64,000 nucleotides of DNA. It comes from Trichopria drosophilae. Its lineage: Eukaryota; Arthropoda; Insecta; Hymenoptera; Diapriidae. The stretch lies in assembly GCA_030407085.1 (NCBI GenBank), contig CM059582.1, forward strand, positions 159,084,001-159,148,000, given 5' to 3'. The position numbers and the translations under genes are program-made. How positions within the stretch are numbered: the first letter of the stretch is position 1; every line of letters starts with the position of its first letter. The notes beneath the pieces were generated by a model. The model was not told where the DNA came from. It worked only from the letters and a program-made list of their open reading frames with translations, and did no database searches. Shown one piece after another: positions 13,414 to 23,383 of this stretch.

Positions 13414-14147
13414 CCCGAGTAAAAAAAATGTCTCACAATAGTATCTCATCAAGTCTGGCGAATATGTCTCCCGAAAGTATCGCTAAACGGCAAGTACGAT
13501 ACTTTAAGCGATACTTAATGCCTCACGAGTCAAAAAGTATCGCTGGTATCGTAAAAGTATTTCACAAGTATTTCAAATATAAAATAAATTTAAAAATTAA
13601 ATGAATTAAAACCATTTCATAATTTAAATTTGAAACAATTATTTTACAATGTTTATTTAATCGGAAATATATTTAAAAAACGTGTTTGTCCCTACTAGGA
13701 TACGAACTTGGAACCTTCTACTCTCAACGCCGGTACCTATAACCACACGAACAACTTTGATATTGCATATTCGATTCAAAATAACAAATACTTGAAACAG
13801 AATGCAATCAACTGGTTCAACTATCTGTCATTTTCTAACCAGTAAACAATGTTAAAGTTGGCCGGGTCGTTAGGTGTCCGCTTCGAGAGTCGAAGTTCCT
13901 GGGTTCGAATCCGAGTGAGAACAAACACGTTTTTTTATAATTTATTTTCGATTAAATAAACATTATGAAATTTAAATTTACATTAGTAAATGTTTTTTAT
14001 TTTATATCTGAAATACTTTTCCGATACTTTTGCGATACCAGCTAAAATATTCGATGCATGAGTCGTCAAGTGCCATTTAGCAATATTTTCGGGAGACATA
14101 TTCGCGAGACTTAATACGATACTATTGCGAGACATTTTTTACTCGGG
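13414..14147. mobile_element. 734-bp near-complete hairpin element with tRNA-like arms
   Basis: The left end CCCGAGTAAAAAAAATGTCT pairs with AGACATTTTTTACTCGGG on the right. The arms stay complementary with mismatches for about 330 bp, including the AGTATCG-rich stretches, AAATTTAAATTT and the tRNA-like segments. No protein ORF of note. The ends show no clear target duplication beyond TT. It lies between duplication block 1 and gene B and is absent from the block 2 equivalent, so it probably inserted after the duplication. Confidence 0.75.
13855..13925 (+). other. tRNA-derived sequence inside the hairpin element
   Basis: GGTTCGAATCC at 13902-13912 is a perfect Pol III B box. TTGGCCGGGTCGTTAGGTGT, about 40 bp upstream, resembles the A-box and D-arm of a type II tRNA such as tRNA-Ser. 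A decayed inverted copy lies in the left arm (about 13690-13745). The acceptor ends do not pair, so it is a pseudo-tRNA or SINE-like head. Confidence 0.4.
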
Positions 14148-14442
14148 TTACTCTTGTACTAATCGTGGGCGATTTTTTCGTTCGCTTACGAGCCTAAACC
14201 GCGAAAATAATAGGTTAAATTAGATAGGTATAAGCCTAATTCATAATAATAATATGATAAGTATGTCGATTTAAAAGTAAATACCGGTCATAATATATCC
14301 TTTGCATTTTTCTGACTACATATCAGTACAGTCAGAGCACTTGGTTGCAAATGTCGTTCACTATAGTGCGACTACAGGTCCAATGTCTTGTTTACAAGAA
14401 TAATACAGCTTACACATGAAAAATTAACAAGAGGAATATAAC

Positions 14443-15903
14443 GAATTGAGGACATGGATTTTAAAAGGGGTCGCGCTCTCAAACGGTCGGAAAAGTATTG
14501 TCCACGCGTAACAATGAAATCTAAGAGAGACTTATTCAATAAATGTTGTTGACTTGAACTCGTCATATCTCCTCAAAAACTGCATGAAAAATTCTGAAAT
14601 TTTCAGGGTACATGCACAAGATAGTAGCGAAACAGATAGGTGAAGTTAAGTTAACAAAATATCTACCGAATTGTTAATAATAATTAACAAAAGTAGAAGT
14701 AAATTAAATTCGCCGTTTGCGAGCTATATCGAGAAAAAGTGTGTTACAAAATTGACGTTAGAGAAAACTTCCAGTGGGAAAGTTGTTCGTCAATGTATGA
14801 CGAAAATTTCTGCAAAGTTTCAAATTTTTTGGAACTAAGATGCGTTAATTATACGTTATTATCTAAAAAACGCGTGGGGCTCTGATGCAGGCGATTCTGC
14901 ACGCTTCATTTCATACACCACATACAAGGAACATACGAAGAACAAAACGTTCTGTATAAATTTATGTTTGATATTGATTATAAATTAATACTTATTAGTT
15001 AATTAGCAAATTATATTAGATTAATATAAGATGTAATATTTTTAAACTTTCCGCCTCTTCTATTATACGACAACAATGTTTTACAAGTTCATGCACGTCG
15101 AGTCCCGTAAGGTAAGGGAAGTCGTTTTGTCTTATGAAATATTGTATTTAATATTATACTAAGTATTTTTCATGACGTGATCAGTAAATTTTGTTTATAA
15201 TGAGCGACAAAAACAATAATTCAAGAAGAACGGGAAGAAAAAGCCATAGCGATTCCTGTAAACCTTTCATGTCTGAAAGGAAATAACTAATCTGCGTTGA
15301 AAAAGTACTGTACATAAATTAAAAATACAACAAAATATTATTAAGTCTATAAATAAAGTAATATTAATCATAAATTTATACAGAATGTTTTGTTCCTCGT
15401 ATGTTCCTTTTATGTGGTGTATGAAATGAAGCGTGCAGAATCGCCGGCATCAGCGCCCCACGCGTTTTTAGATAATAACGTATAATTAACGCATCTTAGT
15501 TCCAAAAAATTTGAAACTTTGCAGAAATCTTCGTCATACATTGACGAACAACTTTCCCACTGGAAGTTTTCTCTAACGTAAATTTTGTAACACACTTTTT
15601 CTCGATATAGCTCGCAAACGGCGAATTTTCGAGCTCATTAAATTTACTTCTACATTTGTTAATTATTATTAATAATTCGGTAGATATTTTGTTAACTTAA
15701 CTTCACCAATCTCTTTCGCCACTATCTTGTGCATGTACCCTGAACATTTCAGAATTTTTCATGCAGTTTTTGAGGAGATATGACGAGTTCAAGTCAACAA
15801 CATTTATTGAATAAAGTCTCCCTTAGATTTCATTGTTACGCGTGGACAATACTTTTCCGACCGTTTGAGAGCGCGACCCCTTTTAAGATCCACGTCCTCA
15901 ATT
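14443..15903. mobile_element. Large inverted repeat, two arms of about 530 bp around a 400-bp spacer
   Basis: Left arm 14443-14968 and right arm about 15368-15903 are reverse complements with only scattered mismatches and small indels. Outer ends AATTGAGGACATGG and CCACGTCCTCAATT pair. Inner ends ACGTTCTGTATAAATTTATG and CATAAATTTATACAGAATGT pair. Each arm holds the same short minus-strand ORF remnant. The spacer has two tiny ORFs (about 15076 and 15200) with no recognised family. A transcript through it would form a hairpin of about 0.5 kb. The flanks show no clear target duplication. Confidence 0.85.
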
Positions 15904-15904
15904 A

Positions 15905-16260
15905 TTTTGAGATGGTCGTGAGTTGCTAGAGGATACTGCGGATTCTCTTCGCAAAGAGGGAGGTATTTTACTCTGCATTGTTGGCATGATAAATATCAGC
16001 AACACTCACTATGCGTAATGACACTGCAACACAGTTTATATAGCTCACTAAAAAACCTCCTTAATTTAAATATTCATTATCCCCTATAATGTGGATCAGG
16101 TTCTTTGTCGTTCTCGTGTATTTTCAATGGACAATGTTCCCAAACGCATGAGAGATAAACTAACAGGCATTCGTATCGTATATACTATTTTTTCAAATAC
16201 TTTCGGAAAATTCAAGTTGTCAGTGAAAACTGTTCGTTAAAATGCCTTACCGCACAGGTT
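15905..16260. repeat. Segmental duplication block 1, 3' flank of gene B
   Basis: Phrases such as GTTCTTTGTCGTTCTCGTGT, AACGCATGAGAGATAAAC and TCAAATACTTTCGGAAAATT recur with substitutions at about 27010-27160 beyond gene C. The paralogous homology therefore reaches at least 300-400 bp past the polyadenylation signals of both genes. Confidence 0.7.
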
Positions 16261-16503
16261 TATTTTGTATTATGCAATAATAACTTTTTGTTAAACATAT
16301 AACATTATGTACTTAAATATTATATAACAATCTACTGCACTCGACAACAAAGTCATTAAAAATAAAACTATAATAGGTTTTGAAAAATTAAAATTTAGAC
16401 ATTTATTAATTCTTATAAATTCTGCATTCACAGGCGTAAAAATTCCAGTCTTATGATTCAAAGCGTATACAATGATTCTTGTAACAAATATAAAAATAAT
16501 AAT

Positions 16504-16957
16504 TTAGAATTTATCTTTAGAATAATCCCACGGAACATAAGAATTGTAGGGTGGGTTGCCGATTGGTCTCCTGTCGCTTCCTGGTACGAAAAGTCCTGTT
16601 TGCGGGGTACATTTTGCGGCGTATGATATGCAAGTCAAATGTCGGCAACAATCGGTATGCTGTCGGCACTAGAACACAATTTATAAACAACATTACAAGA
16701 CTTGCACGGTAAACTTTTTTAGCATTATTAGAACGTACTGAAAGAAATTAATGGTCTTTAACATTCTAGTAAAAAATTACCTGAGAAGCAACATCTCTTT
16801 CTGCAGTACCAAAGTAAATGTATTCATGAAATAATATATGATAAAAAAAACTTACCTTTCCGTATAATCCGCTGCAGGTCTTTGCTGGTTTCTGCGCATT
16901 CACAAGGGCCAAAGTTCCCAATACCATCAGAGCCAAAATGATTGAATATTTAGCCAT
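16504..16957 (-). CDS. Secreted cystine-knot-type peptide, paralog B (two coding exons)
   Basis: The predicted product is 88 residues. On the minus strand, exon 1 is 16957-16856 (34 codons) with a GTAAG donor. Exon 2 is 16668-16504 after TTGTGTTCTAG; phase 0. A signal peptide covers about residues 1-21, with probable cleavage after Asn-Ala. Cys28 is the only cysteine in exon 1. Exon 2 opens at Cys35 and completes C-x6-C-x5-CC-x4-C-x6-C. A 34-residue tail contains the family signature Arg-Arg-Pro-Ile-Gly-Asn-Pro-Pro-Tyr-Asn. The acceptor CATTTCAG, 20 bp upstream of the ATG, implies a non-coding first exon near 17349-17380. A polyadenylation signal lies at 16407-16402. B is close to C in knot and tail, which indicates recent duplication. 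Function is unknown; an extracellular ligand, venom-type or defence peptide are the obvious options. Confidence 0.87.
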
Positions 16958-17348
16958 GTTGTTCGTTGTTTTGACCTGAAATGGTTGAATTTATAAAAAT
17001 ATGAATTTCATAATAGAACACCTGTTTGTGGTGTTCGCTATATTAAGACTAAATAATATTAAACAGGGAAAAAAATATGACCAGTTGTTGCCGATTTACT
17101 CTGATAATAAGGCCAAAATATCTGACCAGAAACTGACGTCATTGTCCATAACCGATCCTGCATACCCATTCAATCATGCCATTAATTATAACCGTTTTAA
17201 GTGACAAATATTTTATTTATTGACGATCTAAATGTTCGTCATCAACACATTTATAACGTTTAGGTTTCTGAATTAAATAAGTGGTATATCATCGATGTGT
17301 AGAATACAGAATATATTATAAAATAATATTTATACATGTAATACTCAC

Positions 17349-17411
17349 GATGCTCCTGGGATAAAGTACAGATCCACATATAGTAAAATATTTTTTGGCA
17401 TCAGTTATATA
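17349..17411 (-). promoter_or_regulatory. TATA promoter and non-coding first exon of gene B
   Basis: On the minus strand, TATATAA at 17411-17405 is followed about 30 bp later by the likely start. A short leader ending GGAGCATC then meets a GTGAGTAT donor (17348-17341). The intron runs to the CATTTCAG acceptor just before the ATG at 16957. Homologous layout and sequence precede genes C and E, including an upstream ACTTCCGGTCTTC block (about 17659). Confidence 0.65.
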
Positions 17412-17659
17412 GCATTCGGCGATCATATGGCCCATAATTGCTTATCACGAACATAATTAATGCTTCCGAAACTAATCGGAACAGGAACGTTCCGATAAGA
17501 AATTAAAGATTAGCATGATAAGATCCAATTAATTAATATAGTTAACACGTCTTTTGTATCATTCATGAATGGCAAGTAAATGCATAGTCACTTTCAAATA
17601 TTTCATCAGCAAAATATAAGTATAGTTGAGTTGTGAATGATTCACACCGGAAAAATACT

Positions 17660-19080
17660 TCCGGTCTTCTTGTCACTGGTGTTTATAAACAGGACATTTT
17701 AAGATTTTCATTGCATCTACATTTTTTTATATTGATGATCGAATTGCTCTTTTATTTTTAGATAAACTATAATTGATTTGCTATATTTAACCATTTCGGA
17801 ATTTCTCTGCTATTTCCTATGCTGATAAATAATACATTCAGAGGGGATATATATTGTTTAATTTAAAAAATAGTTTATTATCTGTAGAATATGTTGTCAA
17901 AACTTAAAATCCAAATTTGAACTGTAGCCTCAAATCGGGCACGTAAGCTAGGAAATAAAAACGGTTTCGAGCGTAGAACGAAAACTATAAACCGCTTTTT
18001 CTCCAATAATTTTTTTCTTGCTTACAAACAAGATTTAAAAAAAATATAAATGCCGGAATAAATCTAATTGCATTCTCTTCAGTTTTAAATTGCTTTAGAT
18101 GTAAGCCTGCATGTTTGAAAAAAAGTATTTTTTTATTTTTTTAAAGGGGGAAGTAAATATTTTTTGTAAATTTACACTTTTAATTTAAAGCTGACTTTCA
18201 TTTTTATTTTATCATTTCTTTCGGGTTTAATTGGTTCACGTAGAAGATAAACTTATAATAATAACAAAAAATGTCCAATGTTCGAAACCGGGTAATCTTA
18301 AGATCGAAGAGCAAATAGAAAACGGAAAGAGACAAATAGTCCATAAGTCCGCCATTTTGTAAAAGTTAACATGAAACAATTTATTTAAGATTTTCGATGC
18401 CACCTCTAAATATACCCACAATACCAGTATGATTACATATTTCTTTTCTTTAAAAAAAAATTACGAAAAACACCTGAGTTTTCACCGTTAATATGTATAT
18501 CCCCCCTAAACAACAAACGTCAAGTCTATGCAAAATAAAAAATACAAACCAAGTAAAACATGAAAGATTAAAGAAATGTCCATTAATAAAAAACTTTTTC
18601 TATGATTTTTCGATAAAGAAATATATTTTCAATATTCATTATAAATGGGTGGAAAACTGGCTTTTGTAAGACTGATATTAGGCAGTTAAATATTTGCCAA
18701 TGAAGGTATGATAGTTTAACAGTCTATTATCAATGAATAAAGTATTTGTTTTTTTTTTGCTCGAAATTTGCTCGAAAACTTATAATTCTTTTTGTTATTA
18801 AAATAATCAAAACACATTTGTAATTGATTTTACATAACACATTTTCGCGGTACTCGTCGACATTCTATCTTTCTGCGATTATATTTGCGTACTTTCGACG
18901 AAGCTTACGCACTGGGAAATTTTATTTGACTTCATTTATTTATTATTATTTCGTTATGTTGTAATTAATAAGTACGAAGAAAGAATTATAATGCTTTATA
19001 CGTAATTAGGAATTATATCATTTGGAATTAAAAAAGACATATAATTATTAATTAATTTCGTATGAAACAATTTGAAATAA
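17660..19080. other. AT-rich intergenic, nothing recognised
   Basis: No ORF with a recognisable product and no obvious repeat. The stretch ends in the (AT)n(GT)n run that borders the LINE. Confidence 0.5.
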
Positions 19081-19090
19081 AACTGCCTGG

Positions 19091-21440
19091 ATATATATAT
19101 ATATATATGTGTGTGTGTACTTCACGGAAGCACTAGGAGGGGCAAGAAGAAACTTAGAAAAAGAACATAGGGAAATGAAAGTGAGAGAAGGAAATGAAGT
19201 AAAACAAGATGAAATAATGAGTGAAATAAAGAGGTTAAAAAGAAAAAAAGCAGCAGGATCGGATGGATTAAAAAACGAGGTATGGATAGCGGGAGGCGAT
19301 AAGGTGGCAGAAAAGCTGGGCGAGATAATTAAAAAAGTATGGAGGGGAGAAGGTTTTCCGGATAGTTGGAGGATAGGAATAGTAGTGCCAATATGGAAGA
19401 GAGGTGAAAGAAATATAGTAAGCAATTATAGAGGGGTAACACTAACCAGTACTGCATACAAAATATACGCAAGCATTCTGAATAAAAGAATAGTAAAGGC
19501 GTTGGACGAAAATGGAGGATGGGGGAGATCACAAGCAGGATTTAGGAAAAATAGAGGGACAATAGGAAATATAAAGATGTTAAAGCATGTAATAGGGAGG
19601 AGGCTGGGTAGAAAGGAAAAGGTGTATGCGTTCTTCGCAGATTTGAAGGCAGCTTTTGACAGATTGGATAGAGAGATTTTATGGAAGATGATGGAGAAAA
19701 GAGGAATAGAGAAAGATCTTATAGAGAGGGTAAAAGAAATTTACGAAGAGACGAGATGTAGAGTAAGAATAATGGAGAAGGAGAGTAGGGAATTTATAGT
19801 AGAGAAAGGAGTTAGGCAAGGATGCCCTCTAAGCCCTACATTGTTTAATATATATATTGCTGATATAGAGGAGGAAATGATGAAAGGGCCTGGGGGAGTG
19901 AAAGTAGGAAGGACAAAAATATGGTCATTGGAATATGCAGATGATATAGCTATAGTAGCAGAAAAGGAAGACGGATTAAGAGCGATGATGAGAATGCTAA
20001 AGAAATATTTAGAAGATAAAAAATTAGATTTAAGTGTAGAAAAATCCAAAGTGATTGTGTTTAAAAATGATGGAGGGAAAGAAAAAGAAAGGAAGTGGTG
20101 GTGGGGAAAAGAGAGCATTCAAGAAGTAAAGAGGATTAATTATTTAGGATATGTAATGAAAAGAAATAATAGAGAGGATGAACATGTAAGAGAGCGGGTA
20201 AGAAAGGCGAGAATTGCGATGGGATGGGTGTGGAGTTACGGGGAAAGGAAATTTAGAGGAGACATAAGATGGAGGTTAAAGCTATTCGATAGCATAGTAA
20301 AGGGGGTGTTAATGTATGGAGTAGAAATCTGGGGATATAAGGAGTGGGAGGGGGTAGAGAGTCTACAGGAAAAGTATTTAAGATGGATTTTAAAATTAGA
20401 TAGAGGGACGCCAGGATACATAGTAAGAGAGGAATTGAAAAGAGAAAAAATAAGAAATGAAGCAGGAAGTAGGGCAGGTCGCTATGAGGAGAAAATGGAA
20501 AAAGGGGAGATGGGAGAAGTGGGGAAAATCTGCATAGTGGAAAAGAGAAAAGATGAAAGAGAGAGAGTAGAGAAAGAATGGGCAAGAGATAGTTTGGAGA
20601 GAAGGAAATACTTGTGGAGGGTAGGGCAGAGTGAGGAGGCGCTGAGAGCGGAAGGGGAAGAAAAATGGGAAAAACTGAGGAAAAGGGATAAAGAGGTAGA
20701 CGAACAGGAGAGGATAGAGCAAGTGAGAAAGTCAAAGTCGTGCGTAGAATATAGGAGGGTAGAGGGAATCCCAACATATATGAGAGAGAATAGAAAGAGG
20801 ACGGAAGGGAAGAAAATACAAACGATAGCAAGATGGAGATGTGGAAATGAGACAAGGGGTAACAGGTATTGGATGAAAGAAGAGGATAGAAAGTGTAGGC
20901 TGTGTGGGGAAGAAAGAGAGTGTATGAGACATCTTCGGGTGTGTAAAAAATTGGTAGGAGAGAATGAGATAAGAATGGATGTATTAAATGAAGACGGGAG
21001 AGGGTACAAGTGGATGGAAAAAGTAGAAAAAATGCGAGAGATACAAAGAGAGAATGAGAGAGAGGGGAAGTAAAATGGAATGTAGCGTAGAATGAACATC
21101 GAAATGGTAAAATGTAAATAGAATTGTGCCGGTGAGGTAAGAGGGGTATTGACAGATGTAATTAGCGAGCGAGATAAAGTAAATGACGGGGAGAGGGAAA
21201 GAGAGAGAGAGGGAGTGAGCAACGAATGGAAGGACAGAGAGAGGGAGAGAGAGAGAGAGAGATAGCAGCAGAATGGAAATGTAAATCTTAGATTGAAAGC
21301 GAGAGAATGAAATTAGATGTAGAAATGTAGTGTGAGAGTTGTAAACATAAAGTTTGTAAATAGTGCAAAGGTGATCGGAAGCCATGTAAGCACAAAATTG
21401 TGGATACATTAAATAAATATATATATGTGTGTGTGTGTAG
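19091..21440 (+). mobile_element. 5'-truncated non-LTR retrotransposon in an (AT)n(GT)n microsatellite
   Basis: The element-derived sequence runs from about 19119 to about 21412. It contains one long ORF followed by a purine-rich 3' UTR with (GA)n runs at about 21197-21262. On the left is (AT)9(GT)5 (19091-19118) and on the right a similar (AT)n(GT)6 run (about 21415-21438). No gag-like ORF1 or endonuclease domain precedes the reverse transcriptase, so the copy is 5' truncated, as is usual after target-primed reverse transcription. No poly(A) tail is seen. The class fits the R1/jockey-like group (inference). Confidence 0.85.
19109..21073 (+). CDS. Reverse transcriptase ORF of the LINE (ORF2 C-terminal portion)
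   Basis: An uninterrupted 654-codon ORF. The nominal GTG start lies in the microsatellite and is not a real start, because the original N-terminus is missing. In order: a conserved RT entry motif around residues 46-53 (Lys-Lys-Ala-Ala-Gly-Ser-Asp-Gly); palm motif A near 176-184 with the catalytic Asp at 178; Arg-Gln-Gly-Cys-Pro-Leu-Ser-Pro at 236-243; the catalytic Tyr-Ala-Asp-Asp box at 276-279. A thumb and a Lys/Glu/Arg-rich connector follow. A C-terminal zinc knuckle C-x2-C-x8-H-x3-C lies at 596-612. No stop or frameshift is present, so the insertion is young. It lacks the endonuclease and so could not transpose alone. Codon use is strongly A/G-biased. Confidence 0.93.
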   Translation: MCVYFTEALGGARRNLEKEHREMKVREGNEVKQDEIMSEIKRLKRKKAAGSDGLKNEVWIAGGDKVAEKLGEIIKKVWRGEGFPDSWRIGIVVPIWKRGERNIVSNYRGVTLTSTAYKIYASILNKRIVKALDENGGWGRSQAGFRKNRGTIGNIKMLKHVIGRRLGRKEKVYAFFADLKAAFDRLDREILWKMMEKRGIEKDLIERVKEIYEETRCRVRIMEKESREFIVEKGVRQGCPLSPTLFNIYIADIEEEMMKGPGGVKVGRTKIWSLEYADDIAIVAEKEDGLRAMMRMLKKYLEDKKLDLSVEKSKVIVFKNDGGKEKERKWWWGKESIQEVKRINYLGYVMKRNNREDEHVRERVRKARIAMGWVWSYGERKFRGDIRWRLKLFDSIVKGVLMYGVEIWGYKEWEGVESLQEKYLRWILKLDRGTPGYIVREELKREKIRNEAGSRAGRYEEKMEKGEMGEVGKICIVEKRKDERERVEKEWARDSLERRKYLWRVGQSEEALRAEGEEKWEKLRKRDKEVDEQERIEQVRKSKSCVEYRRVEGIPTYMRENRKRTEGKKIQTIARWRCGNETRGNRYWMKEEDRKCRLCGEERECMRHLRVCKKLVGENEIRMDVLNEDGRGYKWMEKVEKMREIQRENEREGK

Positions 21441-23300
21441 CTAATAGTAAAGTATACAAAATAATATTATGTTTATTTGAATTTCAAATGTCGATTTTGG
21501 TGTCAGATTTTTCAAATTCAAAGTGGCAGTCAATATGACGAATCAAAATACGGAAGCAAAAGTGCTTGACTTCAATGACACTCGGTTCTTAGGGGTTTCA
21601 GAGGGCGCTGATTACGAATCAGTAGTTCAATTTTTAAAATGCAGAATGGCGAACCATTATGAGGGATTAAAATATAATATATTACATACCTTGGACAAAA
21701 CTCGCTAATCTATAACGAAAAGATCCGTTTATTAAGGTGAACAGAATTACCCACTGAGCGGTACAGCCCTCACCCCCTTATTCAATGGTCTGCGGTTGGA
21801 AGCGACCCTTCTTAGTGCTGAAACAAAAAATGAAAGTTTTTTTGGGTCTCTACTTTTGTTTATTTTGAAAAAAAGGTGCAAATAATTTTATCATAAAAAA
21901 TACTAACAAAATACAGATAAAAGATAGACAAAGCTTTTTGTGCGCTATGTTTAAAGCCACTTTAAAAAACGTGTTTTTTAATACTACATATCAGTGTTTT
22001 TCTTTCACACTCTGAGCGCAAAGTGCTATTGTGCTATTGCAATATTGAGAACAAAATAGCATTTTTCACACCTAGTATGAGAATAGTACATTACGATAAA
22101 AGTGCGCTATGTACTTACTTTGCGCACTATTTTCAGTGTGCTAAGTAAGCACTTAGCGCACGCTAATGTACAGTGCGTGAATGTTCTACTTTGAATGTTC
22201 TAAGGATACACTATTAGATAAATTCGTAAATTTTATGAAGATATTTAAGTTACACTTAGATAGGAAATTTAATGATATTGTAAATGAATATCTTTTAATG
22301 TTTTTTGTTCATGAAATTTAAGAATTCTGTTCCTTAAATTATAAACATAATTATAAACATATTCTTAACGAAATTTCAGTAACTCGAAAATGAATGGCAT
22401 TTAATGAACACATTCAATCAATTATTTCCCATGTTAACCCCGTTATGTATTAGTATATGTATATATTATGTAAGGGCAGACTCCTTTACGCATGCGTGCA
22501 GATTTTTCTCCAATTATACGTATGCTTTTGCACTATTAAAACGGGTGACATTACAGATTTGGTTTAAACAGAACCGTAGTCTTTATTCACATTTATTTAT
22601 AATTATTTAGAATTCTGTATGTATGAGTTCGTACATCATTCATTAAATTTAAGATACTCCATATGAATTTTCATTTTTGTCTTTAAGGGGAGGTTCTAGT
22701 CTAGATGCCCGAAAATGTGCGTAATATCATTATTTTTTCAGAGAGTACATAGATATTTTTTTTAACTTTTATGGTATTTATTTGTCTATATTTTAAAAAG
22801 TTTACTTATTTTAAAAGTTGTTCGAGTAAAAATAATACAAAATGGCAGCTCCAGTCCTCACTGAAACGAAAAAAACAAAATCTTAAAGTAGATGAAATTT
22901 GTGTGGCTGATCAGAATATTATCAGAATAAGATGACTTTATTGAAAAGATTTGGAAAATTGTCCAACAATGAATGAAAATTCAATAAAAGCACAATACAT
23001 AAGGAATTTGTGTAATGAAAAAGTTAGACGTACGTTCCTTATCTCACAACGTTTAAATTTATATATTTAGTTGGCGTTTTATTAACTAAATAGAAATAAT
23101 TGTGTAATTAAAAAGTCTCCTTACAAGAAATACTACATACAACTAAAATGATCCTCAATTAACAAGTTGATAACGGGATAATTTAAATACATCGAACCAG
23201 TGTAATTCTATCTAAGGTGCTAATTGAACATCAGTTACATTGTGGCCTACAAACAGGGATTCCTGAAAACGTAGATTGTATTTTAATCTTTTTCGGAAGA
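21441..23300. other. Intergenic with repeat fragments
   Basis: At 21495-21700 there is a fragment of the dispersed GATTACGAATC/AATATGACGAATC repeat family. At about 22010-22200 there is a partly palindromic stretch with repeated AGTGCGCTA, TTAGCGCAC and GCGCACTATT motifs. No gene was recognised. The 61-codon ORF at 21523-21708 lies within the repeat. Confidence 0.5.
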
Positions 23301-23383
23301 AGTACACTTGATACTTTCAATTAAGCATTTCCGGTGCGGATTAACGACAACAATGTAACGTCATCCTTATATTGCGGGTTATT

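Noticed and set aside
20253..21409. Several long minus-strand ORFs opposite the LINE
   Set aside because: They are antisense shadows of the purine-rich reverse transcriptase ORF, rich in Ser/Leu/Phe/Pro with no family features.
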